Assembly (NCBI GenBank): GCA_035504095.1
Contig: DATJSN010000039.1
Coordinates: forward strand, 1 to 64,000
DNA from: DATJSN01 sp035504095
GTDB taxonomy: Bacteria > Planctomycetota > Phycisphaerae > WQYP01
Reading direction: 5' to 3'
Length of the DNA: 64,000 nucleotides
The translations under genes and the position numbers were made by a program. Below the pieces are notes generated by a model. It made no database searches, was not told the DNA's origin, and saw only the letters and a list, made by a program, of their open reading frames with translations. This document shows, piece after piece, positions 34,970-44,298 of the stretch. Every line of letters begins with the position of its first letter. Position 1 is the first letter of the stretch.

Positions 34970-35406
34970 GCTTAACAAGCCCCCCAATTTAACCGATTAT
35001 CAGGTCTCGACGCAACCTAGGGTACACACAACGGGCTGGAATTCCCGGTGGTTTCGGGAAGAATTAGACAAAACAAGGTGAAAGAATGCCTGGACATGGC
35101 TTTCAGGATTTATGTTGTTTTTGATCTACTTGGGGCAACCGATCCCTTGTTCGGGCCAACCATTTGAGCTTGAATCAAAAATTTAATGACAGATGTACTT
35201 GACAGCGGACGAAAGTTCTTTGAACATGCAGAGGTAGTTGCCGGGTTTCGACCGATATCGCGAGGCAATTTGGGATTTCGGATAGGGTAGTTGGGCTTTT
35301 GCCCTCAAACCGGATTTGTCTGGTATTTCAATATAAAACGTATCGGGATTTTCCAGCGAGAAATCCGCTGTAATCGCTCGAACGTTGTTCGCGGAGAAAT
35401 TAGCAC
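34970..35406. other. Intergenic region before the EPS/exosortase locus, with candidate promoter
   Basis: This 437-base gap holds no gene. TTGACA (35199-35204), a 17-base spacer and GAACAT (35222-35227) could drive the export lipoprotein gene. The -10 box matches only in part, and the leader would be about 170 nt. Nothing else was recognised. Confidence 0.35.
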
Positions 35407-37023
35407 ATGTCCATGACCACGGCGAATATAAAAACAGAATGTGTTGGTGGTCGAATACGAGATGGCGACTGGAAACCCCTTTTCATACGATGTGCGAGCG
35501 CGGCCGTGTTTAGTTGTGCGTTGCTGGCTTTGTGCGGGTGTGATAATCCCGACAAGACCGCCGGTGACTATCTGAACCTTCGTAATTCATTTTTAGACCC
35601 TTCTCAAGTCGGACGTTTTGACATGGAGCATCCCTACGGGTACGTGTCTCCAGTTACATGGCCCATCCTGGATTCGCTCGCGGTTAACGATCCACCCGAT
35701 CATCCTTGGGCGAATTCCGAATTGCCTACCCCTGCGGATCTGGTCCCTTCGACGGCACAGTATATTCTCAGCGCGGGAGATGTTATTACAGTGTCGGTTT
35801 ATGAGCTCATAACGCCGGGCGAGGAATCGGCACAGACGCGAGAAATAAATACCGATGGGGATGTTACCCTGGATTTTGTGGGAAAGGTGCATGCTGCCGG
35901 CCTCACCGCCGATCAACTACGCGATAAAGTTACCCAAATCCTGATCCGCAATGGAACCATGACACCACCGGGTCCGCATCAGCCCGGGCCGCAGGTAAAT
36001 GTTGACTTAACTGATGCGCACAAACAGGTGTTTTCAATCATCGGCGCCGCTACGCACCCCGGTACTTACAATATTTCAGCCCCCGATTTCCGCTTACTCG
36101 ATGCATTGGCATTGTCAGGTGATTTACCAGTTCAACCTGGTATGGACTGGCTGTATATCATCCGGTCCGTACCCGTTGCACATGAGCAGCAAACCACCAC
36201 GAATTCCACCGGACAACAGAACCAAGCCGGTACGACCTCTTCGTCATCTATTCTTGCGGATATCGCTAACCAACTCGGACAGCAGTCGTCTTCGTCTAAT
36301 TCATCCACGATCTCGCCTGGTTCCGGAGAAGGACAAAATCTACCGAATCAGACAACAGAATCCCCTTCATCAAAAGCAGCAGGGACACATTTTATTTATA
36401 CCAATGGCGCATGGGTGCAAGTAAGCAATGATGGTGGAAGTGAAACCCCGGCTACATCGCCGCAAAGCGCGACGGCTTCAGTTTCATCGGGACCGATGCT
36501 TTACAATTTTGCAAATGCCGTTCAGCCCGCCCAACCACCATTATATATCAATCAACGCGTTATCCGTATTCCTATGGCGGCCCTTCGGGATGGCGATCCG
36601 AGATACAACATCGTGATTATGCCCGGCGACATTATTAATATTCCCGAGGTTGATCCCACTTACTTTTATATCATGGGTAACGTGAATCGACCGGGTGTTT
36701 ATACACTCACGGGTCAAAAAATCACTTTGAAGATGGCCGTTGCTGCTGCGGGGAATCTTGGCCCGATAGCCATCCCACGGCGGGCTGAATTGATCAGGCG
36801 TATCGGTAATGATCAGGAAATGATTATTCAGGTCAATTTACAGATGATATTTGATGGAGAAGAGCCCGATATATTCCTGAAACCCGATGATGTTCTCAAC
36901 GTGGGTACGGATGCATTTGCTGCAGCGTTAGCTACAGTACGTAATGGTTTTCAGGCGGCATATGGATTTGGTTTTACTTATGACCGCAATTATTACATTA
37001 CCCCTACCATCCTTGGGAATTAA
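35407..37023 (+). CDS. Polysaccharide export lipoprotein (Wza-like, SLBB domains)
   Basis: The 538-residue protein has a hydrophobic segment ending in a lipobox (ALCGC, lipidated Cys45), a poly_export domain (from about 115: YILSAGDVITVSVYE, then TREINTDGDVTLDFVGKVHAAGLT) and two SLBB regions (about 205-255 and 420-500, with YFYIMGNVNRPGVYTLTG). Such proteins form the outer-membrane channel for exopolysaccharide. Between the SLBBs is an insertion of about 110 residues rich in Ser, Thr and Gln (about 255-370), absent from standard Wza. It opens the locus that also holds an exosortase and a Wzc-like protein, so it is likely the secretion pore. The lipid-anchored Cys is followed by Asp. Confidence 0.87.
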   Translation: MSMTTANIKTECVGGRIRDGDWKPLFIRCASAAVFSCALLALCGCDNPDKTAGDYLNLRNSFLDPSQVGRFDMEHPYGYVSPVTWPILDSLAVNDPPDHPWANSELPTPADLVPSTAQYILSAGDVITVSVYELITPGEESAQTREINTDGDVTLDFVGKVHAAGLTADQLRDKVTQILIRNGTMTPPGPHQPGPQVNVDLTDAHKQVFSIIGAATHPGTYNISAPDFRLLDALALSGDLPVQPGMDWLYIIRSVPVAHEQQTTTNSTGQQNQAGTTSSSSILADIANQLGQQSSSSNSSTISPGSGEGQNLPNQTTESPSSKAAGTHFIYTNGAWVQVSNDGGSETPATSPQSATASVSSGPMLYNFANAVQPAQPPLYINQRVIRIPMAALRDGDPRYNIVIMPGDIINIPEVDPTYFYIMGNVNRPGVYTLTGQKITLKMAVAAAGNLGPIAIPRRAELIRRIGNDQEMIIQVNLQMIFDGEEPDIFLKPDDVLNVGTDAFAAALATVRNGFQAAYGFGFTYDRNYYITPTILGN

Positions 37024-37505
37024 AGCGATCCTTGATTATAGGGTTAACTGCAAAATGTTGGCCGTTTAAGCCGCCGGTTCACTTCGAAATAATTAATTCG
37101 TAAGGCAGCTGGTCTGTTTTCGTATATGTGTATTGCCATGCCATTGTGTCAAAGGATTTGATTTTTCGGTACAATGACCTGAGCAAGCTTGGAATACGTA
37201 ATTAGTACAGGCTTTTGTATTGCGACGATTAGGGAGCTATGCAAATCGCAAAGCAGTATCAGGCGCATACCGTATAGACGGAGGTTTTAAGCATAGTTTC
37301 ATTGAGCATTTGGCAGAAAGTAGAGTAGAGCAGGCTTTTGAACCAACCGATAAATTTTAGCTTGTCATTACTTCTGAATTAATGATCTTGTTCATTAATA
37401 TGAGATATGCCTGCAAGGCCTTAATCAAAAAGGCAGGCGAAAGAAGTTTATCGACTAAAAGGCTGGTCCGATAGGCATTTAGAAAAGCACCCAGAGTATT
37501 AAACA
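37024..37505. other. Intergenic region between export lipoprotein and exosortase
   Basis: The 482-base gap has no convincing gene. TACAAT (37170-37175) is a possible -10 box without a good -35. AT-rich sequence continues to the exosortase start. A minus-strand frame (37357-37572) runs into the exosortase gene and was not accepted. The gap may hold a separate promoter or leader for the exosortase operon. Confidence 0.35.
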
Positions 37506-38519
37506 ATGATGCAAACAGACGATTTTCATCATTCATCAGGTTCGCCATCCGTTGTCCGGGGCGGCGAGGCACGTTTTGACTATCGAACCAAACCTGCCGT
37601 GGTTCTTAAACGAAGTTCAAAAATGTCCCTTGCGGATTGGGGATTAATTGCAGCCGTTGCAGCGGTATTTTTTTTATTGTACCGCATTAATTTTGAAGAA
37701 CTAGCCTCCACTTGGTACAAAGACCCAAATTTCAGTCACGGCTTTCTTATTCCTCTTATCAGTGCATTTTTTATTTATCTTCAGTGGCCTACGCTCAAAC
37801 GACTTCCGATGCACAGCAGCTTAACGGGTCTGGTACTTTTGATGTTTGCCGTTGCCAGTCAGGTCGTTTTTCTGGTTTATGGGCAAATCCAATTTTCTCA
37901 TTTGAGCATGCTCGTGATGCTTTTTGGGTTGGTTCTCTGGTTGTTAGGTTGGGATTATTTGAAAATTCTCTGGTTGCCGATCTGTTATCTCGTATTCATG
38001 ATCAATCCGCCGCAGGCTTTGTACGTAAAATTAACCACACCTCTGCAATACCTGGCGGCGTCCGCCGGCGTACACATGTTGCCTTTTTTCGGCATTACCG
38101 CAGACCGCGATGCAACGGTAATAAAGATTCTTGTTGGAACCGACTGGCAACAACTCAATGTTGCTGAAGCCTGCAGTGGCATGCATATGTTGACGGCATT
38201 CTTCGCGTTGGCAATAGCACTTGCTTATACCACCAATCGTCCGATCTGGCAAAAAATATTTCTGGCGCTCTGTGCATTGCCAATCGCCATTTTTTGCAAT
38301 GCCCTTCGCGTCGCGCTGACGGGTGTTTTGTATGCCTATGTGGGTCAGGATTGGGCCCAAGGCAGTACGCATGAAAATCTTGGTTTGCTTATGCTCATTC
38401 CCGCTATGTTGATGCAACTTGGCGTAGGGAGTCTTATTGATCTGGTTGCAAAGCATCTTTTTATAGACGACACTTCCGGCCAATCTGGTAAACATACCAT
38501 GGGGGCGGCTCCAACATGA
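37506..38519 (+). CDS. Exosortase (EpsH/Xrt family transpeptidase)
   Basis: Exosortases are polytopic inner-membrane cysteine transpeptidases that process proteins with PEP-CTERM-type tails, usually beside EPS genes. The 337-residue protein has a polar N-terminus of about 40 residues, about eight membrane segments and the three family residues: Cys223 in VAEACSGM, Arg268 in NALRVALTG and His289 in STHENLG. The next gene overlaps by four bases (ATGA) and encodes an EpsI-type protein, the usual partner. No PEP-CTERM substrate was recognised in the window, so its targets lie elsewhere. The start may be at either of two adjacent ATGs; neither has a clear ribosome-binding site. Confidence 0.92.
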   Translation: MMQTDDFHHSSGSPSVVRGGEARFDYRTKPAVVLKRSSKMSLADWGLIAAVAAVFFLLYRINFEELASTWYKDPNFSHGFLIPLISAFFIYLQWPTLKRLPMHSSLTGLVLLMFAVASQVVFLVYGQIQFSHLSMLVMLFGLVLWLLGWDYLKILWLPICYLVFMINPPQALYVKLTTPLQYLAASAGVHMLPFFGITADRDATVIKILVGTDWQQLNVAEACSGMHMLTAFFALAIALAYTTNRPIWQKIFLALCALPIAIFCNALRVALTGVLYAYVGQDWAQGSTHENLGLLMLIPAMLMQLGVGSLIDLVAKHLFIDDTSGQSGKHTMGAAPT

Positions 38520-39286
38520 ATCGGATGATGTCCGGAAAATTTCCCGTGTTGATTGCCCTGGCGATTATGGTCGCCGGATTGGGTTCTCTTGCTTGGGCTC
38601 AAACCGTCATGCATGTGGTTTTGCAAAAACTTCCCACGCAGTTACAAAAACCGCTTCCTGATCTCCCCCGTGCGCTTGGTCAATACAAAGTTCCACCTGG
38701 TTCCGCTGACCAGCGGCTGCCGGAGGATCAGGTTCAGACGCTTGGGACCAATATCTACTTGCTCCGTGATTACTGGAACACCAAACTTCCAATGGATTCG
38801 CCAGGAGCTGTAATACAGGTTAACATCAATTTTTATCCCACTGATTTTGCCACACCTCACGTTCCGGACGTTTGCTGGACTGCAAACGGGATGCAGCGTT
38901 TGTCGGATGATTTAATCACCATCCACAATGTTCCACACGCCGATGGCTCCGTTTCCGATCTTCAAATGCGGCTCGAATCTTTTGCCGCGTCAGATAGTGA
39001 TGATTCTGAAACAGACGACCAGGTTGCATCCGCTGGCGGAGTATATTTCGTAGCATATGTCTTTCAGGTAGATGGGGCTTATGTTCCGAACCCGGAACAA
39101 GTCAGCGAGATGTTCTGGAACCAAACCGCCAGGTTTGGTTATGACGCTAAAATTGAAGTGAGAGTGGTTTTACCGTCAACTCCGCAACAGGCGCAAGCAG
39201 CAATCACGGAATTTATCCGTGCGGCACTGCCTTCGATAGAAAAATGTTTACCAGACTGGAAAAAACTCACTACCGAGGGAAAATAG
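38516..39286 (+). CDS. Exosortase-associated EpsI-type protein
   Basis: The 256-residue protein has one N-terminal membrane segment or signal (about 9-30) and a periplasmic domain of the EpsI family that accompanies exosortases, sometimes fused to them. The family landmark is an aromatic strand then His-x4-Cys: NINFYPTDFATPHVPDVC with His115 and Cys120. The start overlaps the exosortase stop, so the pair is translationally coupled. Its exact role is not known; a part in polysaccharide export or sorting is assumed. A stretch rich in Asp, Ser and Glu (SDSDDSETDD) is unusual. Confidence 0.85.
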   Translation: MNRMMSGKFPVLIALAIMVAGLGSLAWAQTVMHVVLQKLPTQLQKPLPDLPRALGQYKVPPGSADQRLPEDQVQTLGTNIYLLRDYWNTKLPMDSPGAVIQVNINFYPTDFATPHVPDVCWTANGMQRLSDDLITIHNVPHADGSVSDLQMRLESFAASDSDDSETDDQVASAGGVYFVAYVFQVDGAYVPNPEQVSEMFWNQTARFGYDAKIEVRVVLPSTPQQAQAAITEFIRAALPSIEKCLPDWKKLTTEGK

Positions 39287-39358
39287 AGAGTAGTCGGTTG
39301 TTAAAATTAAACCCGTATATTTAAGTCAATTTACAAAGCTTATTCTTAAGGATTTTCT

Positions 39359-42300
39359 ATGGCCAGAAAAGTTAATAAAAGATTTTTATTTCTCCTTATT
39401 ACCGTGATTGTATTGATTGTTTGCGGCCTCGGAGGGGTACTTTTTTTGATGATGAAGGCCAACAGCGATCCAGATCGTTTGGTAGCAACCGGTGAAAAGT
39501 TTCTTCAACAAGGTGATATTTCTCACGCGCTCCAGTATTACCAGCGTGCGACTGTTATTTACGTTCGTAATCGTCAAAACATCCAAGCTGCAAACATGTA
39601 TTTAAAGATTGGCGATTTATATTCAAAGTCAGAAGAAAATAACATCGAATATCCACGGGCCTTTAGCTCATCCATCGGAGCCTGGCAAAAGGCCTCGGTA
39701 CAGAACCCATCTTTGCTTGAAGCTCACATTCGTCTGATGAATACCTATAACGAAATGGCGCCAGCGGACCCGACTTATTGGTCAAAAGCTTCAGGCGAAG
39801 CTGATCAAGTTTTGCAAATAGATTCCAATAATGCTCGGGCTTATCGCATACGTGCCGCTGCAACAATTGCCGCCATGGTCGGCGCAGGGGGGATTAGCGA
39901 TGATGGATTTATCAAGGCTATGAATGATATCAAACAGGCAATTCATGTCGATCCGGACGATGCCCAGAACTACACATTATTAGCGCGAATATACTTGATG
40001 CAAGCGAGTAATGATTTTGCTGCGGGAACCATTAGTTTCCAGCGAACTTCGAACCAGCAGCCTGAGAGTTTTCAAGATTTTATGGATAGCTCGATCGATA
40101 TCGTTAACCAGTTCGTTAAAAAACATCCGCAGGATGCAAAAGGCTGGCTTGGTCTGGCGGAAATTTATAATGAAGCTGCCATTACTTTGTCGAATACAAA
40201 TCAATCATCTAAGGAGATCGCGAGTGAAATTCTCGAGATGCAATCGAATTGCAATGAAGCACTGGACAAAGCAGTTGCCTTGGCGCCAGACGATAGCGAG
40301 GTGCTTGCTGAACAAATGCAAATACTGATGCAAAATCAGGCGGCGCCCGAGCAGGTTGATCAGGTGATCAAAAAGCTTATTGCTGCCGAACCCGACAAAA
40401 TGACCAATTATCTCACGGCGGGTCAATATTATATCGACGTTAACCAATATGCAGATGCAATTAACACACTTAATGAGGGACTGAACCATCCTACCCCCGG
40501 TGGCGGCATAACGCCGTATGAAAATGACGCTACACGAGAGCGCATCAACGAGCTTCTTGTGGACGCAAATTTGAATCTCGCTGAAACCACCGAATCAGGG
40601 GCTGCCGATCACGGACAATATTTGAGTCAAGCAGTAGTTGCCCTTAACTGGGTTAGTGGTCACCAGCCAAATGCTCCGTGGGTTTACGTTAACGAGGGCC
40701 GGCTGGAGGATATAGAAGGACAATATGACGAGGCCCTGGTGGACCTTACGAAAGCTGAATCGTTTCTTTCGCCGACCAATGCCCAGGAAAAGGACCTATG
40801 GGTCATGGATAAGCGTCTACAGTCGCAAATTTATGCGAGTCGTGGCCAGGTTGGCACAGCCATGAGCGAACTTGACGATATCAATTATTATTTTCCCGAT
40901 CAGTATTCATTTGTCCTGCTGAGTAAAGCATATCTTGAATTAAACCAGAATCCGTCAGATGCACTTACAATGGCAGAAAGCGTTTTGGCGCAGCATCCAC
41001 AGGACACTCAGGCACTAGACATTAAAGCTCAGGCTTTGGCAATTCTTGGCAAAGTCGAAGATCTGGAAAAATTGTTTGATTCCGTTGGTACACCGACATT
41101 GTCATTGGCATTGCTGAAGACCAAGTTGGAATTGTCCAAACAAAATTCACTGGTGGCCTGGCAGACCATTAAACCATGGATACGGCAGTATCCGTCGGAT
41201 CCGCGTGTTGTAACTCCAGCCTATGCCGCGTTGGTGGGAATTAACGACCGCGCCGATGCGGAACAATTGATCGCCAGAGCCATGCAATTATCGCCCGATA
41301 ACACACAATACATTATGCTCAGCGCTCAGTTGCGCAAACCGGGCGGTGTACTTCCAAGGCTTGTTTTTCCGTCATTGACCAGCGACGTCGTACAAATCGC
41401 AATGAATGGTGAAAACCCCGAACAACTGGAATATCAGGCCATTTTACTGATGCCTGACTCGGTAAAGAAATATTTGCAGTTGACTGATTACTATCTGGAT
41501 CACGCACTCAACGACAAGGCCAAGGAGGCTTTTCAGAAAGCCCAGCAGATGGCGCCAGATGATCCAGATGTTATTTCAACAGAATTCGATATGGCGTTGG
41601 TTTTGAAAGATTACAATTTGGCTTCAGAAGCGGCTCAAAAAGCCGGCCAATTGAACCTTGACAGCGTCAACGGCGATCTGTTTCAGGCCCGGCTTGAACT
41701 TGCCCAGGGACACGTCACCGCGGCGTTGGATCTTTTGCGCAAAGATCAACAAGCGAATCCGAATAATGCTGATCTGCAAGCATACTACGGTCAGGCGCTC
41801 ATGGCATCGGGAGATACAACTTCAGCCCTTTCAGTCTTACAAAGCGCTCTGAATCAAAGTCCTAGTGAGTTGACGGCGCTTCGCACGCTTATTGAATACT
41901 ATATGGGTCAAGCTAGTTTAAATTCGATGAAGACCGCTCAGAAATTAATCAACCAAGGTCTGACTTATTACCCGTTGGATATCCAGATGCAATCCTGGGC
42001 GGCTGATATGGCGGATTTATTTGCACCGGCTGCTCAACAGATCGCAAAAAGACTGGCGGAATTAAAAGCTGATCCCAATGACATGCACAATATTCTTCGG
42101 CTAGCATTGGTATATGATCAGTCCAATGACGACGCCAAGGCTATTTCCGTTTTGAAGAACGCCTTTAGTGCTCATCCTGAAGACATTAATACAGCTCAGA
42201 TGCTTGTTACGCTCTACCTTAAGCAAAACGATGTCATAAACGCCGAGAATGTATACGAACAGTTGTCTGAAAATAGAGATTCACAAATCGCCTTTATGGG

Positions 42301-44122
42301 TCGAATTCTGCTCGGGGATCTCTATCTGAAGGAAGGTATGCGTGAACAAGCGGCCCAATTGTATATGCAAGCTCAGGATGCCTTACCCAGCCAGAAATCA
42401 GTTGTTGAAAGCCGAATGGGCGATATGTTTTTTGACGCCGGAAATTATCCCGAAGCGCTCAAATACTACGGTCCGCTTTATACAAGTGATTCGGAAAACC
42501 GTGTTGTTGCACTGCGTTATGCGGAAACCCTGGTCAGGAACAATCAGGTCGATGCGGGGCTGAATGTACTTGATTCAAATGTTCTTAATCGCGATCCAAA
42601 TGACGAGGAAGCAATGGTAATTAAGGGACTGGCGTTTTTGGAAAAACAGAAGTTTTCGGAAGCACTGAATATGCTCAACAATGCTTTGACCTTGAATCCA
42701 CAAGACCCGCATGCTCTCTATGACCGCGCAGAAGTTTATATAGATTTAAATCCGCCTCAATATCAGAACGCCATCGATGATCTTTCTCTTTTGGAAAACA
42801 TTGAACCTAACGATACACGTTCTATCGCCACCAAACAAATGCTGGCTCAGGTGTTCGCAATGAACCAGCAATATGCTGAAGCAGTACAGGAATACGAACA
42901 GGCTATTGAATTAGATCCCAGCAATCAGAACCTCAGGCTGGATTTTGCATATTTGCTTTTTGATTTGGCGGGACAATATAAGAAACTTACACCAAATGAC
43001 GAGAGTGAAAATGCCGCAACGTTGCGTCTGATTGATCCGGTTACCGTTCTCGGAAATCTCATTCATGATTCGCTCAATCTCGGATCGGACGACCCGGAAT
43101 ATCCCCAATGGCTGGCTTTCTTGGGGCAATACGATGTGCTTACGGGCAACACTAGCGCGGGGATACAGGCAACGGAACAAGCATATAATGCCGCTAATAA
43201 AAGCCCTTCTGCAGCGCTGGCATATTTAAGGGTACTATTGGCTGGTCAACAATATTCCCAGGCTGTAACTGTTGCTGGACAAGCCATTACTCTTAACCCT
43301 GGTATACCTGATTTTTATATTATTCGCGGTAAGGCCCTCTGTGAACTACAGCGTTTTCGTGAAAGTAACTCCGATTTCATACAAGCTTTGAACTTAAGTT
43401 TGAAAAATCCACAACAGTTTTTTTCCGTCCTTAACTTTTACCAGCAGGCCTCATCGGATGCTTCCTGGATGTCAATGGTTGTAGAAAATCTAAAGACACT
43501 TGATAGTCAACATCATGATCAGGATGCGATGATGAACGCGGCTTTATCGATTGCTGAATTTTTTAATAATGATATTGAGGCCGCGCTTCCTTCAGCATCA
43601 AAGGCCTTAACCATGAATCCAACCGGCATTACGCAAATCAACGCACTGCACATTGCGGCTCAGTCGGCATATCAGCTTGAAAAATACGATCTGGCCAAAA
43701 TCTATTATTTGCAGTTAATTCAACTCACGCCTGATGATAGCAGCGCCTACAATAACCTGGCTTATTTATTGGCTATCAAACTTAACAATCCACAACAGGC
43801 TTTAACTTATGCCATCAAGGCCAATGATCTTTTGGCCAAACAGCAGGGCGTTACTGGGTTTGCGCATAACGCCAATATTCTCGATACTTTGGGCTGGGCC
43901 TATTATCTTAATGGTGACATGGCGAATGCACAGGACGCGCTGCAAGCAAGCATGCAGTATAATCCACCTCCAGCGGCCTTTTATCATTTAGGACAAGTTT
44001 TTGTAAGTCTTAAACAAGATTCTAGTGCTCGTGGAGTGTTGGAAACTGGGCTGAATGAGGCGAGAAAAACAAATGATCCGGTTTCCAGCCAGATTGAGGC
44101 TTTGCTCAAGGAACTGAGATAG
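39359..44122 (+). CDS. Giant membrane-anchored TPR protein of the exosortase/EPS locus
   Basis: The 1587-residue protein has a single N-terminal membrane anchor (about residues 9-31) and otherwise consists of degenerate tetratricopeptide repeats to its end, e.g. GDISHALQYYQRATVIYVRN and later QYAEAVQEYEQAIELDPSNQ. Large TPR proteins (such as PrsT-type) are often encoded in exosortase/PEP-CTERM EPS loci and act as periplasmic scaffolds for export. With an uncleaved N-terminal anchor the TPR superhelix would be in the periplasm. It follows the EpsI-type gene by 72 bases and precedes the Wzc-like gene. No enzymatic domain was recognised. It is one of the longest genes in the window. Confidence 0.8.
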   Translation: MARKVNKRFLFLLITVIVLIVCGLGGVLFLMMKANSDPDRLVATGEKFLQQGDISHALQYYQRATVIYVRNRQNIQAANMYLKIGDLYSKSEENNIEYPRAFSSSIGAWQKASVQNPSLLEAHIRLMNTYNEMAPADPTYWSKASGEADQVLQIDSNNARAYRIRAAATIAAMVGAGGISDDGFIKAMNDIKQAIHVDPDDAQNYTLLARIYLMQASNDFAAGTISFQRTSNQQPESFQDFMDSSIDIVNQFVKKHPQDAKGWLGLAEIYNEAAITLSNTNQSSKEIASEILEMQSNCNEALDKAVALAPDDSEVLAEQMQILMQNQAAPEQVDQVIKKLIAAEPDKMTNYLTAGQYYIDVNQYADAINTLNEGLNHPTPGGGITPYENDATRERINELLVDANLNLAETTESGAADHGQYLSQAVVALNWVSGHQPNAPWVYVNEGRLEDIEGQYDEALVDLTKAESFLSPTNAQEKDLWVMDKRLQSQIYASRGQVGTAMSELDDINYYFPDQYSFVLLSKAYLELNQNPSDALTMAESVLAQHPQDTQALDIKAQALAILGKVEDLEKLFDSVGTPTLSLALLKTKLELSKQNSLVAWQTIKPWIRQYPSDPRVVTPAYAALVGINDRADAEQLIARAMQLSPDNTQYIMLSAQLRKPGGVLPRLVFPSLTSDVVQIAMNGENPEQLEYQAILLMPDSVKKYLQLTDYYLDHALNDKAKEAFQKAQQMAPDDPDVISTEFDMALVLKDYNLASEAAQKAGQLNLDSVNGDLFQARLELAQGHVTAALDLLRKDQQANPNNADLQAYYGQALMASGDTTSALSVLQSALNQSPSELTALRTLIEYYMGQASLNSMKTAQKLINQGLTYYPLDIQMQSWAADMADLFAPAAQQIAKRLAELKADPNDMHNILRLALVYDQSNDDAKAISVLKNAFSAHPEDINTAQMLVTLYLKQNDVINAENVYEQLSENRDSQIAFMGRILLGDLYLKEGMREQAAQLYMQAQDALPSQKSVVESRMGDMFFDAGNYPEALKYYGPLYTSDSENRVVALRYAETLVRNNQVDAGLNVLDSNVLNRDPNDEEAMVIKGLAFLEKQKFSEALNMLNNALTLNPQDPHALYDRAEVYIDLNPPQYQNAIDDLSLLENIEPNDTRSIATKQMLAQVFAMNQQYAEAVQEYEQAIELDPSNQNLRLDFAYLLFDLAGQYKKLTPNDESENAATLRLIDPVTVLGNLIHDSLNLGSDDPEYPQWLAFLGQYDVLTGNTSAGIQATEQAYNAANKSPSAALAYLRVLLAGQQYSQAVTVAGQAITLNPGIPDFYIIRGKALCELQRFRESNSDFIQALNLSLKNPQQFFSVLNFYQQASSDASWMSMVVENLKTLDSQHHDQDAMMNAALSIAEFFNNDIEAALPSASKALTMNPTGITQINALHIAAQSAYQLEKYDLAKIYYLQLIQLTPDDSSAYNNLAYLLAIKLNNPQQALTYAIKANDLLAKQQGVTGFAHNANILDTLGWAYYLNGDMANAQDALQASMQYNPPPAAFYHLGQVFVSLKQDSSARGVLETGLNEARKTNDPVSSQIEALLKELR

Positions 44123-44298
44123 CAGTTCCGATATTACTGGCTTAGGGGTATATATTTTTATGCCTTTTGGAGGGAACCGCTTCAGCAAGAAATAACTTGC
44201 TTGCAAGGCGCTTTTAAAAGAGTTTATAGTACGCTACCTGACGGTGAAAAGCGGTGGAGCATAAACCATCGGGTTGTCGTGATTCCCAGGAGTAGATA

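Noticed and set aside
37357..37572. Minus-strand 71-codon frame between the export lipoprotein and exosortase genes
   Set aside because: It overlaps the exosortase start region, has no ribosome-binding site and shows no recognisable domain. The plus-strand gene there is certain.
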